Shown in pieces: positions 7,992 through 16,578 of a DNA stretch of 64,000 bases (positions within the stretch are counted from its first letter, which is position 1; every line of letters starts with the position of its first letter). The translations under genes and the position numbers were made by a program. Under the pieces are notes generated by a model. That model searched no databases and had not been told where the DNA came from. It saw nothing but the letters and a program-made list of their open reading frames with translations. The stretch comes from Pseudomonas fluorescens (GTDB lineage: Bacteria; Pseudomonadota; Gammaproteobacteria; Pseudomonadales; Pseudomonadaceae). The stretch is taken from positions 5,840,501-5,904,500 of the forward strand of contig NZ_CP015225.1 in NCBI RefSeq assembly GCF_001623525.1, given 5' to 3'.

Positions 7992-8768
7992 ATGACCGAC
8001 AGTGCAGAGAAGTTCACCCGCCAAACCCTGCTCGATGTCCAGCCGTTGACGCCTCATTTGTTTACTTTGCGCACGACCCGGGATCGAGGCTTTCGCTTTC
8101 GGGCGGGTCAGTTTGCCCGGCTGGGGGTCGTCAAGGCGGACGGAACCACCGTCTGGCGGGCGTATTCCATGGTGTCTTCGCCGTTCGATGAGTTCCTCGA
8201 ATTCTTTTCCATCGTGGTTCCCGATGGCGAGTTCACCAGTGAGCTCAGCCGCCTGCAGCCGGGTGACGAACTGTTGGTGGATCGCCAGGCTTTCGGCTAC
8301 CTGACGCTGGATCGCTTTGTCGATGGTCGGGATTTGTGGCTGCTGTCCACCGGGACGGGGGTGGCGCCGTTTCTTTCTATCCTCCAGGATTTCGAGGCCT
8401 GGGAAAAATTCGAGCGGATCATCCTGGTGTACAGCGTGCGCGAGGCGCAGGAGCTGGCGTATCAGGCGCTGATCAAGGAACTGCCCCAGCGCGATTACCT
8501 GGCCGAGTACGCTCACAAGTTTCGTTTCATTGCGACCGTGACCCGTGAGCAGCATCCGGGGGCGCTCAATGGGCGGATCACCACGCTGATTGAAAATGGC
8601 GAGTTGGAGCGGGCGGCCGGCGCAGCGCTGGCGCCGGAGCATTCGCGAGTGATGCTGTGCGGCAATCCGCAGATGATCGATGACACGCGCAAGTTGCTCA
8701 AGGCCAGGGGGCTGCAACTGAGCCTGACCCGTCGGCCGGGCCAGGTGGCGGTGGAAAACTACTGGTAG
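7992..8768 (+). CDS. fpr: ferredoxin--NADP+ reductase (FprB type)
   Basis: 258 residues from the ATG at 7992 (GGAG 9 nt before); an upstream extension to 7887 is open but has no family match. This is a single-domain plant-type FNR: the FAD-binding motif RAYSMVS, the NADP-binding STGTGVAPFLS, and a C-terminal ENYW with the terminal aromatic residue that stacks on FAD. It moves electrons between NADPH and ferredoxin or flavodoxin, linked in pseudomonads to oxidative-stress repair and iron release. The neighbours mscL, katB and ankB match the P. aeruginosa order around PA4612-PA4615 (from memory), which supports assignment to the FprB-like copy rather than FprA. Confidence 0.9.
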   Translation: MTDSAEKFTRQTLLDVQPLTPHLFTLRTTRDRGFRFRAGQFARLGVVKADGTTVWRAYSMVSSPFDEFLEFFSIVVPDGEFTSELSRLQPGDELLVDRQAFGYLTLDRFVDGRDLWLLSTGTGVAPFLSILQDFEAWEKFERIILVYSVREAQELAYQALIKELPQRDYLAEYAHKFRFIATVTREQHPGALNGRITTLIENGELERAAGAALAPEHSRVMLCGNPQMIDDTRKLLKARGLQLSLTRRPGQVAVENYW

Positions 8769-8788
8769 TCTGTCAGTGACTGACTGCC

Positions 8789-9202
8789 TCAGGGCCGCTC
8801 GTTCTGGGCCTTGAGCAGATCGCGAATCTCACTCAGCAGCAGTTCTTCCTTGGTCGGGACAGGAGGCGCGCTGGGGGCTACGGCTTCTTCGCGCTTGAGG
8901 CGGTTGATCGCCTTGACGCCCATGAAAATGGCGAACGCCACGATGATGAAGTCGATGGTGCTCTGGATGAATTTACCGTAGGCCAGTACCACGGCAGGCG
9001 CATCACCCTGGGCGGCCTTGAGGGTGATGGCCAGGTCACTGAAATCCACTCCACCAATCAGCAGGCCGATGGGAGGCATGACCACGTCGCCAACGAATGA
9101 CGAAACGATTTTGCCGAAAGCGGCACCGATGATGATCCCGACGGCCATGTCGACGACATTGCCTTTGACCGCGAAGGCCTTGAACTCGCTTAGCACGCCC
9201 AT
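8789..9202 (-). CDS. mscL: large-conductance mechanosensitive channel MscL
   Basis: 137 residues, the standard length. The start [21 protein letters not shown] is the MscL amphipathic N-helix and first pore helix; [17 protein letters not shown] follows. A second membrane helix ([19 protein letters not shown], about 83-101) precedes a charged C-terminal helix. The pentameric channel opens under membrane tension to release solutes in hypo-osmotic shock. AAGGAATAG serves as ribosome binding site. Convergent with fpr, 20 bp apart, with a short dyad (GTCAGTGACTGAC) between the stops. Confidence 0.97.
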   Translation of the reverse strand: MGVLSEFKAFAVKGNVVDMAVGIIIGAAFGKIVSSFVGDVVMPPIGLLIGGVDFSDLAITLKAAQGDAPAVVLAYGKFIQSTIDFIIVAFAIFMGVKAINRLKREEAVAPSAPPVPTKEELLLSEIRDLLKAQNERP

Positions 9203-9381
9203 GAGCTATTCCTTGTAACAAATGAAAGATGACTGGCAGTGTAAATCAGCCCAACGAGTCCTGCTCGAAACGCCTGCCTACAAAGCTTCAATTATCGACC
9301 TGGTCCTGGGTGAAAAGTTTTCAAAGTGCCATCAATCGCGCGTGATACGCGGTTTCAGCCTGGCACCCCACAACGTTTTTT

Positions 9382-9407
9382 CTATCGACGCGGTACGGCA
9401 TTTCTAT
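9382..9407 (+). promoter_or_regulatory. weak candidate OxyR site upstream of katB
   Basis: Two CTAT elements (9382-9385 and 9404-9407) are separated by 18 bp, the spacing of alternate quarter-sites in the OxyR motif ATAG-N7-CTAT-N7-ATAG-N7-CTAT. The ATAG elements between and before are not conserved, so this is only a suggestion. It lies about 80 bp before katB. Confidence 0.25.
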
Positions 9408-9484
9408 TTAGGTTTTCCTTTTTCGAGCACTAGCCTCTGGATGGCGCACATGGATGCGCTCTATAACATCAGAGGAACACGCCT

Positions 9485-11026
9485 ATGAACACTTCCCTTG
9501 GCCACGGGGCTTATTCCCATCGCCGTGCTTTTTTTGTGCTGACCGCGAGCCTTTTGTCCTTGTCTGTCAACGCGGCCACCCTGACCCGGGACAACGGTGC
9601 GGCTGTCGGCGACAACCAGAACTCGCAAACGGCAGGTCCCAACGGCCCGACCTTGCTGCAAGACGTGCAGTTGATCCAGAAGCTCCAGCGCTTTGACCGT
9701 GAGCGCATCCCCGAGCGCGTGGTGCATGCCCGCGGGACCGGCGCCCACGGTACCTTCACGGTTTCCGACGATCTCAGCGATCTGACCAAGGCCAAGGTCT
9801 TTGCCGCAGGCCAGGTCACGCCAGTGTTCGTGCGTTTTTCTGCCGTGGTGCACGGCAATCATTCGCCGGAAACCCTGCGCGACCCCCGTGGTTTCGCCAC
9901 GAAGTTCTACACCGCCGACGGTAATTGGGACTTGGTGGGTAACAACTTTCCGACCTTCTTCATCCGCGATGCCATCAAGTTTCCGGACATGGTCCACGCC
10001 TTCAAACCCGACCCTCGGACCAACCTGGACGATGATTCACGTCGCTTCGATTTCTTCTCCCATGTTCCAGAATCGACCCGCACCCTGACCGAGTTGTATT
10101 CCAACTCCGGGACACCGGCCAGTTACCGCGAGATGGACGGTAACGGTGTACATGCCTACAAACTGGTTAACGCCAAGGGTGAAGTTCACTACGTGAAGTT
10201 TCATTGGAAAAGTTTGCAGGGCCTGAAAAATCTCGATCCGAAAGAAGTTGTGAAAGTTCAGGGTCAAGATTACAGCCATATGACAAATGATCTGGTGAAT
10301 CATATTAATAAGGGCGACTTCCCGAAGTGGGACTTGTATGTCCAGGTGCTCAATCCACAAGACCTTGCCAAGTTCGACTTCGACCCATTGGACGCGACCA
10401 AGATCTGGCCGGGTGTGCCTGAGCGCAAAGTCGGGCAAATGGTCTTGAACCGCAATCCGGCGAATGTCTTCCAGGAAACCGAGCAGGTGGCCATGGCGCC
10501 AGCGAATCTGGTGCCAGGCATCGAGCCTTCCGAGGACCGCCTGCTCCAAGGACGGGTGTTTTCCTATGCCGATACGCAGATGTACCGCATAGGCGCCAAT
10601 GCCCTGCAACTGCCGATCAATGCCCCCAAGGTGGCGGTGAACAACGGTAACCAGGACGGCGCGATGAACCCAGGCAGCACCAGCACCGGTGTGAATTATC
10701 AGCCGAGCCGCCTGACGCCGCGTGAAGAACCGCAAGCGGCACGCTACAGCCAGGCCGCGCTGAGCGGTAGCACCCAGCAGGCGAAGATCCAGCGTGAGCA
10801 GAACTTCAAGCAGGCCGGTGATTTGTATCGTTCGTTCAGCAAGAAAGAGCGTGATGACCTGATCGACAGCTTCGGCGGCTCTTTGGCGACCACCGATGAC
10901 GAGAGCAAGCACATCATCCTGTCGTTCCTCTACAAGGCTGACCCTGAGTACGGCACTGGCGTGGCCCGTGTCGCCAAAGGTGACTTGGCCCGGGTCAAGG
11001 CTCTGGCGGAAAAACTGACTGATTGA
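9485..11026 (+). CDS. katB: periplasmic-type heme catalase KatB
   Basis: 513 residues with a cleavable signal peptide (HRRAFFVLTASLLSLSVNA, cleavage near 30). The heme catalase residues are present: catalytic His81 in VVHARGTGAHG, distal Asn154 in DLVGNNFP, and proximal heme ligand Tyr361 in RVFSYADTQ. It decomposes hydrogen peroxide. AGAGGA precedes the ATG. In P. aeruginosa katB is peroxide-induced through OxyR and co-functions with ankB, the next gene here; a REPIN now sits between them. The upstream 280-bp gap has no other gene that I trust. Confidence 0.97.
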   Translation: MNTSLGHGAYSHRRAFFVLTASLLSLSVNAATLTRDNGAAVGDNQNSQTAGPNGPTLLQDVQLIQKLQRFDRERIPERVVHARGTGAHGTFTVSDDLSDLTKAKVFAAGQVTPVFVRFSAVVHGNHSPETLRDPRGFATKFYTADGNWDLVGNNFPTFFIRDAIKFPDMVHAFKPDPRTNLDDDSRRFDFFSHVPESTRTLTELYSNSGTPASYREMDGNGVHAYKLVNAKGEVHYVKFHWKSLQGLKNLDPKEVVKVQGQDYSHMTNDLVNHINKGDFPKWDLYVQVLNPQDLAKFDFDPLDATKIWPGVPERKVGQMVLNRNPANVFQETEQVAMAPANLVPGIEPSEDRLLQGRVFSYADTQMYRIGANALQLPINAPKVAVNNGNQDGAMNPGSTSTGVNYQPSRLTPREEPQAARYSQAALSGSTQQAKIQREQNFKQAGDLYRSFSKKERDDLIDSFGGSLATTDDESKHIILSFLYKADPEYGTGVARVAKGDLARVKALAEKLTD

Positions 11027-11032
11027 TGCACC

Positions 11033-11119
11033 TGTGGGAGCGAGCTTGCTCGCGATTCAGGCGACTCGGTCTGGCTGTGCACCGCAGCGCCTGCATCGCG
11101 AGCAAGCTCGCTCCCACAG
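11033..11119. repeat. REPIN between katB and ankB (GGGAGCGAGC class)
   Basis: Two inverted units (TGTGGGAGCGAGCTTGCTCG and its complement) form a long hairpin. It starts 7 bp after the katB stop, so it may act as a mRNA 3' end or attenuator before ankB. Confidence 0.9.
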
Positions 11120-11141
11120 TCTTTAGTCATGGGGAGACGTC

Positions 11142-11693
11142 ATGATGCGCAGATTTCTTTTATCGATGTTTGCGACCTGGTCACTGAGCGTACTGGCCGA
11201 TCAGCCAATACCCACCGAACCGGCCGCCGTACAAGAACAGTTGCAAAACTATTACTTCGACGCCGCTCGCCGCGGCGATGTGCCGATGCTCGAGACTTTT
11301 ATCGAGGCCGGTTATTCGCTCAATACCCAGGATGAAAAGGGCTACACCGCGCTGATCTTGGCGGCTTATCACGGCCACGGCCCAGCGGTGGAGCGGCTGC
11401 TGGCCGCTGGCGCCGATGCCTGTGCCCAGGACAAACGCGGTAACACAGCGCTGATGGGGGCGATTTTCAAGGGTGAAGTGCGGATTGCGCGTCGTTTGCT
11501 GTCCACCGATTGCAGCCCGGACCAACGCAACGGTGCCGGGCAGACCGCGGCGATGTACGCTGGTCTGTTCAAGCGTGATGAATTGCTCGATGCCTTGAAG
11601 GCCAAGGGGGCGGATCTGCAGGCCCAGGACCCGTTGGGCAATACCCCGGTGGGTCTGGCGAAGGGTGAAATCAGAATGCCGGCCCCGCGCTAG
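11142..11693 (+). CDS. ankB: ankyrin-repeat periplasmic protein AnkB
   Basis: 183 residues. A signal peptide (RRFLLSMFATWSLSVLA) precedes about four ankyrin repeats, with typical cores such as EKGYTALILAAYHGH, KRGNTALMGAIFKGE and GAGQTAAMYAGLFKR. A GGGGAGA Shine-Dalgarno precedes the ATG. In P. aeruginosa AnkB is needed for full KatB catalase activity, perhaps as a scaffold in the periplasm; the same gene order here supports that role. The ankB stop lies about 40 bp before radA. Confidence 0.93.
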   Translation: MMRRFLLSMFATWSLSVLADQPIPTEPAAVQEQLQNYYFDAARRGDVPMLETFIEAGYSLNTQDEKGYTALILAAYHGHGPAVERLLAAGADACAQDKRGNTALMGAIFKGEVRIARRLLSTDCSPDQRNGAGQTAAMYAGLFKRDELLDALKAKGADLQAQDPLGNTPVGLAKGEIRMPAPR

Positions 11694-11736
11694 CCACTGC
11701 CTGGGCTATCATCGCGGTTTTTCTCCGGGAGTTCAG

Positions 11737-13104
11737 ATGGCCAAGGCAAAGCGCATGTACGGCTGCACCGAGTGCGGCTCGACCTTTCCCAAATGGGCCG
11801 GCCAGTGCAGCGAATGCGGGGCCTGGAACACCCTGACCGAAACCATGGTGGAAAGCGGCGGTGCGGCGGCACCCACCGGTCGCACGGGCTGGGCCGGTCA
11901 GCAGGCGCAGATCAAGACCCTGGCCGAAGTCAGCGTTGAGGAAATCCCGCGTTTCTCCACCGCGTCCGGTGAACTGGACCGCGTGCTCGGCGGCGGCCTG
12001 GTAGACGGTTCGGTGGTGCTGATCGGCGGCGATCCGGGCATCGGCAAGTCCACCATCTTGTTGCAAACCTTGTGCAATCTCGCCACCCGCATGCCGGCGC
12101 TGTACGTCACTGGCGAAGAATCCCAGCAGCAGGTCGCCATGCGTGCCCGGCGCCTGGGCTTGCCCCAGGACCAGTTGCGGGTCATGACCGAGACCTGCAT
12201 CGAGACCATCATCGCCACGGCGCGCCTGGAAAAACCCAAGGTGATGGTGATCGACTCGATCCAGACCATTTTCACCGAACAGCTGCAATCGGCCCCGGGC
12301 GGCGTGTCCCAGGTGCGCGAAAGCGCGGCGTTGCTGGTGCGCTACGCCAAGCAGAGCGGCACGGCGATTTTCCTGGTAGGCCACGTCACCAAGGAAGGCG
12401 CGCTGGCGGGGCCGCGTGTGCTGGAGCACATGGTCGATACCGTGTTGTATTTCGAAGGCGAATCCGACGGACGCCTGCGTTTGCTGCGAGCAGTGAAGAA
12501 CCGCTTTGGCGCTGTCAACGAACTGGGTGTGTTCGGCATGACCGACAGGGGCCTTAAAGAAGTCTCAAACCCTTCGGCGATCTTTCTGACGCGTGCCCAG
12601 GAAGAAGTCCCTGGTAGCGTGGTCATGGCAACGTGGGAAGGCACCCGGCCGATGCTGGTCGAAGTGCAAGCGCTGGTGGACGACAGCCACCTGGCGAACC
12701 CGCGCCGGGTCACCTTGGGCCTGGACCAGAATCGGCTCGCGATGCTGTTGGCCGTCCTGCATCGACACGGTGGGATTCCGACTCACGACCAGGACGTTTT
12801 TCTCAACGTGGTCGGTGGGGTCAAGGTATTGGAAACCGCCTCCGACCTGGCGCTGATGGCGGCGGTCATGTCCAGCCTGCGCAACCGGCCGCTGCCCCAT
12901 GATCTGCTGGTGTTTGGCGAAGTGGGGTTGTCGGGGGAAGTGCGACCGGTGCCCAGCGGGCAGGAGCGGCTCAAGGAAGCGGCCAAGCACGGCTTCAAGC
13001 GCGCCATCGTGCCCAAGGGCAACGCGCCGAAGGAAGCACCGCCGGGGTTGCAGATCATTGCCGTGACGCGCCTGGAACAGGCGTTGGATGCGTTGTTCGA
13101 ATAA
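11737..13104 (+). CDS. radA: DNA repair protein RadA
   Basis: 455 residues from the ATG at 11737 (GGGAG 7 nt before). Domains in order: a C4 zinc finger (Cys10, 13, 24, 27), a RecA-like ATPase with Walker A GGDPGIGKST (Lys104), the RadA-specific KNRFG motif, and a C-terminal Lon-protease-like domain without the catalytic dyad. RadA is a hexameric motor that drives branch migration in recombination intermediates. The frame is open upstream to 11665, but that part overlaps ankB and has no family match. Confidence 0.97.
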   Translation: MAKAKRMYGCTECGSTFPKWAGQCSECGAWNTLTETMVESGGAAAPTGRTGWAGQQAQIKTLAEVSVEEIPRFSTASGELDRVLGGGLVDGSVVLIGGDPGIGKSTILLQTLCNLATRMPALYVTGEESQQQVAMRARRLGLPQDQLRVMTETCIETIIATARLEKPKVMVIDSIQTIFTEQLQSAPGGVSQVRESAALLVRYAKQSGTAIFLVGHVTKEGALAGPRVLEHMVDTVLYFEGESDGRLRLLRAVKNRFGAVNELGVFGMTDRGLKEVSNPSAIFLTRAQEEVPGSVVMATWEGTRPMLVEVQALVDDSHLANPRRVTLGLDQNRLAMLLAVLHRHGGIPTHDQDVFLNVVGGVKVLETASDLALMAAVMSSLRNRPLPHDLLVFGEVGLSGEVRPVPSGQERLKEAAKHGFKRAIVPKGNAPKEAPPGLQIIAVTRLEQALDALFE

Positions 13105-13148
13105 CCCTAAAGGCTGTACAAAATCCTTTGTGGAGAATGGGCTTATCT

Positions 13149-13280
13149 GTGGCGAGGGGATTTATCCCCGCTGGGCTGCGCAGCAGCCCTAAAACCTAAC
13201 AACTCGGTGTGTCAGGTCGATTGCCGTCGCTTGTTTGGGGACTGCTGCGCAGCCCAGCGGGGATAAATCCCCTCGCCACA
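13149..13280. repeat. REPIN (GGCGAGGGGATTTATCCCC class)
   Basis: Inverted pair of units of a third REP class, each with an internal dyad GGGGATTTATCCCC and flanking GGGCTGCGCAGC; it separates the convergent radA and PilZ genes. The same class occurs at 56889-57021. Confidence 0.9.
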
Positions 13281-13296
13281 AGGGATCGGCGTTGAT

Positions 13297-13653
13297 TCAG
13301 ATATGGATCAACGCCGCCAACTCCCGCTCCAACTCGTCCTGGTCGCCCACGTTCAGCGCTACCAGCCGGCGTAGGTGTGCGATGGAGTCCAGGTCAATGT
13401 GCTCGCAGGCGAAGCCCAGGTGACCATGGTCATCATGGGCCAAACGAACTTCCATTTTGATCTCAGCATCAGGGCTCAAATGAATATCGGCCATGAAGGG
13501 TCGCTCGATATCGCCAAGCCAGGGTTCGGGTTTCTTGATCAGCAACCCCTTCAGGGACAGATCCAGCAACTCTACCGGCCAGATGAACGGGCCCTGGCTC
13601 AGCTCGGTCCTGGCATTGAAGTCAACTCGTACGAAGCGGCGACGTTCGCTCAT
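13297..13653 (-). CDS. mapZ: PilZ domain c-di-GMP receptor (MapZ-like)
   Basis: 118 residues from the ATG at 13653, chosen because GAGGG sits 8 nt before it; eight more codons are open upstream. This is a stand-alone PilZ domain. Both c-di-GMP motifs are intact: RxxxR at Arg5-Arg9 and DxSxxG at Asp31-Ser33-Gly36. P. aeruginosa PA4608 (MapZ), which lies beside radA there too, binds c-di-GMP and inhibits the chemotaxis methyltransferase CheR1. Size, motifs and place agree, so a role linking c-di-GMP to chemotactic motor control is likely. Confidence 0.85.
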   Translation of the reverse strand: MSERRRFVRVDFNARTELSQGPFIWPVELLDLSLKGLLIKKPEPWLGDIERPFMADIHLSPDAEIKMEVRLAHDDHGHLGFACEHIDLDSIAHLRRLVALNVGDQDELERELAALIHI

Positions 13654-13810
13654 TACGCATTCCCTCTGGAGATTCACTGACTATAGACCCAACTGACGGG
13701 GCATCGTCACCGTTCGGCTGCCGACAGACGAATGTCGGGTATGGCCTTTGCCCGGGTTAGCGCTAAACTCCAATGGCTGTCTTTCTTGTCACCCTGGCTG
13801 GAATATAAAA

Positions 13811-15877
13811 ATGAAAAACAATAATAGCCTGCTGCGCCATCTACCCTGGCTACTGCTGGCCGTCGTAGGAGCGTGCGCCCTGGGCGTCGTGGCATTGCGT
13901 CGAGGCGAGGCGATCAACGCCTTATGGATCGTCGTCGCAGCCGTGGCCATCTACCTGGTCGCCTACCGCTACTACAGCCTCTTCATCGCCAACAACGTGA
14001 TGCAACTCGATGCGCGCCGGGCCACCCCCGCCGTGCTCAACAACGATGGCCTGGACTACGTCCCGACCAACAAACACATTCTCTTCGGCCACCACTTCGC
14101 GGCCATTGCCGGCGCGGGGCCGCTGGTCGGGCCGGTGCTGGCGGCGCAGATGGGCTACCTGCCCGGCACGCTCTGGCTGATCGCCGGCGTGGTGCTGGCC
14201 GGTGCGGTGCAGGACTTCATGGTCCTGTTCCTGTCCACCCGCCGCAACGGGCGCTCCCTGGGCGACATGGTCCGGGAAGAAATGGGCCGTATCCCCGGCA
14301 CCATCGCGCTGTTCGGCTGCTTCCTGATCATGATCATCATCCTCGCGGTGTTGGCGCTAATCGTGGTCAAGGCCCTGGCCGAGAGCCCGTGGGGCATCTT
14401 CACGGTAATGGCGACCATCCCGATCGCGATGTTCATGGGCATCTACATGCGCTACATCCGCCCGGGCCGCATCGGTGAAATCTCGGTGATTGGCGTGCTG
14501 TTGCTGCTGGGCTCGATCTGGCTGGGCGGGCAGATCGCTGCCGATCCGGTCTGGGCCAAGGCCTTTACCTTCACCGGAATCCAGATCACCTGGATGCTGA
14601 TCGGCTACGGTTTTGTCGCGGCGGTGCTGCCGGTGTGGCTGATCCTGGCGCCGCGGGACTACCTGTCGACCTTTCTCAAGATCGGCACCATCGTCGCCTT
14701 GGCGATCGGCATCCTGGTCACCATGCCCGAGCTGAAAATGCCGGCGCTGACCCAGTTCACCGACGGCACGGGACCGGTGTGGAAGGGCGGTCTGTTCCCG
14801 TTCCTGTTCATCACCATCGCCTGCGGCGCGGTCTCGGGCTTCCATGCGCTGATCTCCTCGGGCACCACGCCCAAGTTGCTGGATAACGAAACCAACGCCC
14901 GCTACATCGGTTACGGCGGCATGCTGATGGAGTCCTTCGTGGCGATCATGGCCATGGTCGCGGCTTCGGTGATCGAGCCAGGCGTGTACTTCGCCATGAA
15001 CAGCCCGGCGGCGATCGTCGGCGGTGACGTGGTGGCCGTGGCGCAAACCGTCAGCAGTTGGGGTTTTGCAATCACCCCCGAGGCCCTGCAAGCGGTGGCC
15101 AAGGACATCGGCGAGACCACCGTGCTGGCCCGTGCCGGCGGTGCGCCGACCCTGGCGGTCGGTATCGCGCAGATCCTGCACTCGGTGCTGCCGGGTGAGA
15201 ACACCATGGCGTTCTGGTACCACTTCGCGATCCTGTTCGAAGCGTTGTTCATCCTCACTGCGGTGGACGCCGGCACCCGTGCCGGGCGCTTCATGCTGCA
15301 GGACTTGCTCGGCTCGTTCGTGCCGGCCCTCAAGCGTACCGAATCCTGGACCGCCAACCTGATCGCCACCGCCGGTTGTGTGGCACTGTGGGGTTACCTG
15401 CTGTATCAGGGCGTGATCGATCCGCTGGGCGGCATCAACACCTTGTGGCCGCTGTTCGGCATCTCCAACCAGATGCTGGCCGGTATCGCCCTGATGCTCG
15501 CCACCGTGGTACTGATCAAGATGAAGCGCCAGCGCTACGTCTGGGTCACGCTGCTGCCGGCGAGCTGGCTGCTGATCTGCACCACCACCGCGGGCCTGAT
15601 CAAGCTGTTCGACGCCAACCCGGCGATCGGCTTTTTGGCCCTGGCGCGCAAATACAACGATGCCCTGGCCGCTGGCCAGGTCCTGGCCCCGGCCAAGAGC
15701 ATCGAGCAGATGCAGCACGTGGTGTTCAACGCCTACACCAACGCAACGCTGACGGTGTTATTTCTGTTCGTGGTCTTCAGCATCCTGTTCTACGCCCTCA
15801 AGGTCGGCATCGCCGCCTGGGGTACGAAAGAACGCACGGACAAGGAAGCGCCATTCCAGGCCGTGCCGGACGCTTGA
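13811..15877 (+). CDS. cstA: carbon starvation protein CstA (pyruvate/peptide transporter)
   Basis: 688 residues from the ATG at 13811. The N-terminus NNNSLLRHLPWLLLAVVGA leads into about 16-18 membrane helices, and the conserved CstA segments are present (NKHILFGHHFAAIAGAGPLVGPV, cited as short parts FGHHFAAIAGAGP; GTLWLIAGVVLAGAVQDF). E. coli CstA and BtsT take up pyruvate, and CstA has been linked to peptide use in starvation. The next genes ybdD (15 nt after) and yjiA complete the same three-gene module found in E. coli (btsT-yjiX-yjiA). Divergent from the PilZ gene. Confidence 0.93.
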   Translation: MKNNNSLLRHLPWLLLAVVGACALGVVALRRGEAINALWIVVAAVAIYLVAYRYYSLFIANNVMQLDARRATPAVLNNDGLDYVPTNKHILFGHHFAAIAGAGPLVGPVLAAQMGYLPGTLWLIAGVVLAGAVQDFMVLFLSTRRNGRSLGDMVREEMGRIPGTIALFGCFLIMIIILAVLALIVVKALAESPWGIFTVMATIPIAMFMGIYMRYIRPGRIGEISVIGVLLLLGSIWLGGQIAADPVWAKAFTFTGIQITWMLIGYGFVAAVLPVWLILAPRDYLSTFLKIGTIVALAIGILVTMPELKMPALTQFTDGTGPVWKGGLFPFLFITIACGAVSGFHALISSGTTPKLLDNETNARYIGYGGMLMESFVAIMAMVAASVIEPGVYFAMNSPAAIVGGDVVAVAQTVSSWGFAITPEALQAVAKDIGETTVLARAGGAPTLAVGIAQILHSVLPGENTMAFWYHFAILFEALFILTAVDAGTRAGRFMLQDLLGSFVPALKRTESWTANLIATAGCVALWGYLLYQGVIDPLGGINTLWPLFGISNQMLAGIALMLATVVLIKMKRQRYVWVTLLPASWLLICTTTAGLIKLFDANPAIGFLALARKYNDALAAGQVLAPAKSIEQMQHVVFNAYTNATLTVLFLFVVFSILFYALKVGIAAWGTKERTDKEAPFQAVPDA

Positions 15878-15892
15878 TAGAGGATTGCAACG

Positions 15893-16090
15893 ATGTTCAA
15901 TGACTTGAGTCGCCTGGGTAAATACCTCGGTCAGGCCGCCCGCCTGATGGTCGGCATGCCCGACTACGACAACTACGTCGAGCACATGCAAACCAAGCAC
16001 CCGGACAAACCGTTGATGGACTACGAGGCGTTCTTCCGCGAACGCCAGGAGGCCCGTTACGGTGGCAAGGGTGGGCCCAAGTGCTGTTGA
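15893..16090 (+). CDS. ybdD: YbdD/YjiX family small protein
   Basis: 65 residues, a normal length for this family. It contains the characteristic [20 protein letters not shown] and ends [15 protein letters not shown] precedes the ATG, 15 nt after cstA. YbdD/YjiX proteins always follow cstA/btsT genes and are reported to be needed for pyruvate uptake by the E. coli transporters. The last 35 bases of this gene, with the region behind it, recur at 16398-16490. Confidence 0.9.
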   Translation: MFNDLSRLGKYLGQAARLMVGMPDYDNYVEHMQTKHPDKPLMDYEAFFRERQEARYGGKGGPKCC

Positions 16091-16149
16091 GTTGAGGTCG
16101 CCTCAAACCCCATGTGGGAGCGGGCTTGCCCGCGATGGCGGTGGGTCAG
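16056..16149 (+). repeat. direct repeat, copy 1 (3' end of ybdD plus REP unit)
   Basis: This covers the last 11 ybdD codons and stop, a GTTGAGGTCGCCTCAAACC dyad and the first REP unit. Copy 2 at 16398-16490 differs at only a few bases. Confidence 0.9.
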
Positions 16150-16202
16150 TTACGATCATGTTGACTGACACTCCGCCATCGCGAGCAAGCCCGCTCCCAC
16201 AG
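16113..16202. repeat. REPIN (GGGAGCGGGC class)
   Basis: Inverted pair TGTGGGAGCGGGCTTGCCCG ... GAGCAAGCCCGCTCCCACA with a CCGCCATC/GATGGCGG inner stem. Confidence 0.9.
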
Positions 16203-16245
16203 TTGTTTTTGGGGCGCTCAGAATTTGTATGCGCCACAGATCCCT

Positions 16246-16367
16246 TGTGGCGAGGGAGCTTGCTCCCGCTGGCATGCGAAGCAGGCCCCGGCGGTCCTTC
16301 AGGCCGGCCGTATCAGCCGGTTCTGCGACTGCTGCGCAGCCGAGCGGGAGCAAGCTCCCTCGCCACA
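16246..16367. repeat. REPIN (GGCGAGGGAGC class)
   Basis: Inverted pair TGTGGCGAGGGAGCTTGCTC and complement, sitting between the two copies of the ybdD end. Confidence 0.9.
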
Positions 16368-16397
16368 GGGTGGTTGCCTGGCTTGATTGCGCTGTTG

Positions 16398-16490
16398 GTT
16401 ACGGCGGCAAGGGTGGGCCCAAGTGCTGTTGAGTTGAGGTAGCCTCAAACCCATGTGGGAGTGGACTTGCTCGCGATGGCGGTGGGTCAG
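16398..16490 (+). pseudogene. duplicated 3' end of ybdD (direct repeat copy 2)
   Basis: Near-identical to 16056-16149. It still encodes the tail RYGG-type ...GGKGGPKCC and stop but has no start or upstream part, so it is a non-functional remnant. Differences from copy 1 include one missing C and several substitutions in the REP unit, showing that the duplication is not brand new. Confidence 0.88.
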
Positions 16491-16542
16491 TAGCATCGAT
16501 GTCAACTGACCCGACGCCTTCGCGTGCAGGCTCGCTCCCACA
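16454..16542. repeat. REPIN, degenerate
   Basis: Left unit TGTGGGAGTGGACTTGCTCG and right unit with GCGTGCAGGCTCGCTCCCACA; both arms have drifted from the 16113 copy, and the hairpin is imperfect. Confidence 0.8.
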
Positions 16543-16578
16543 AAACCGCTTCCCTTTCAGGCATCAAGGAGATTCAGT

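Larger units (their letters stand above)
16091..16578. other. 488-bp intergenic region with three REPINs and a duplicated ybdD end
   Basis: There is no intact gene. The stretch holds, in order, a REPIN (16113-16202), a REPIN of a different class (16246-16367), a second copy of the ybdD 3' end (16398-16490) and a third REPIN (16454-16542), then the yjiA ribosome binding site. The distance makes it unclear whether yjiA is cotranscribed with cstA-ybdD. Confidence 0.85.

Noticed and set aside
9222..9488. 88-codon frame in the mscL-katB gap
   Set aside because: No Shine-Dalgarno, no family resemblance, and it runs through the katB ribosome binding site.
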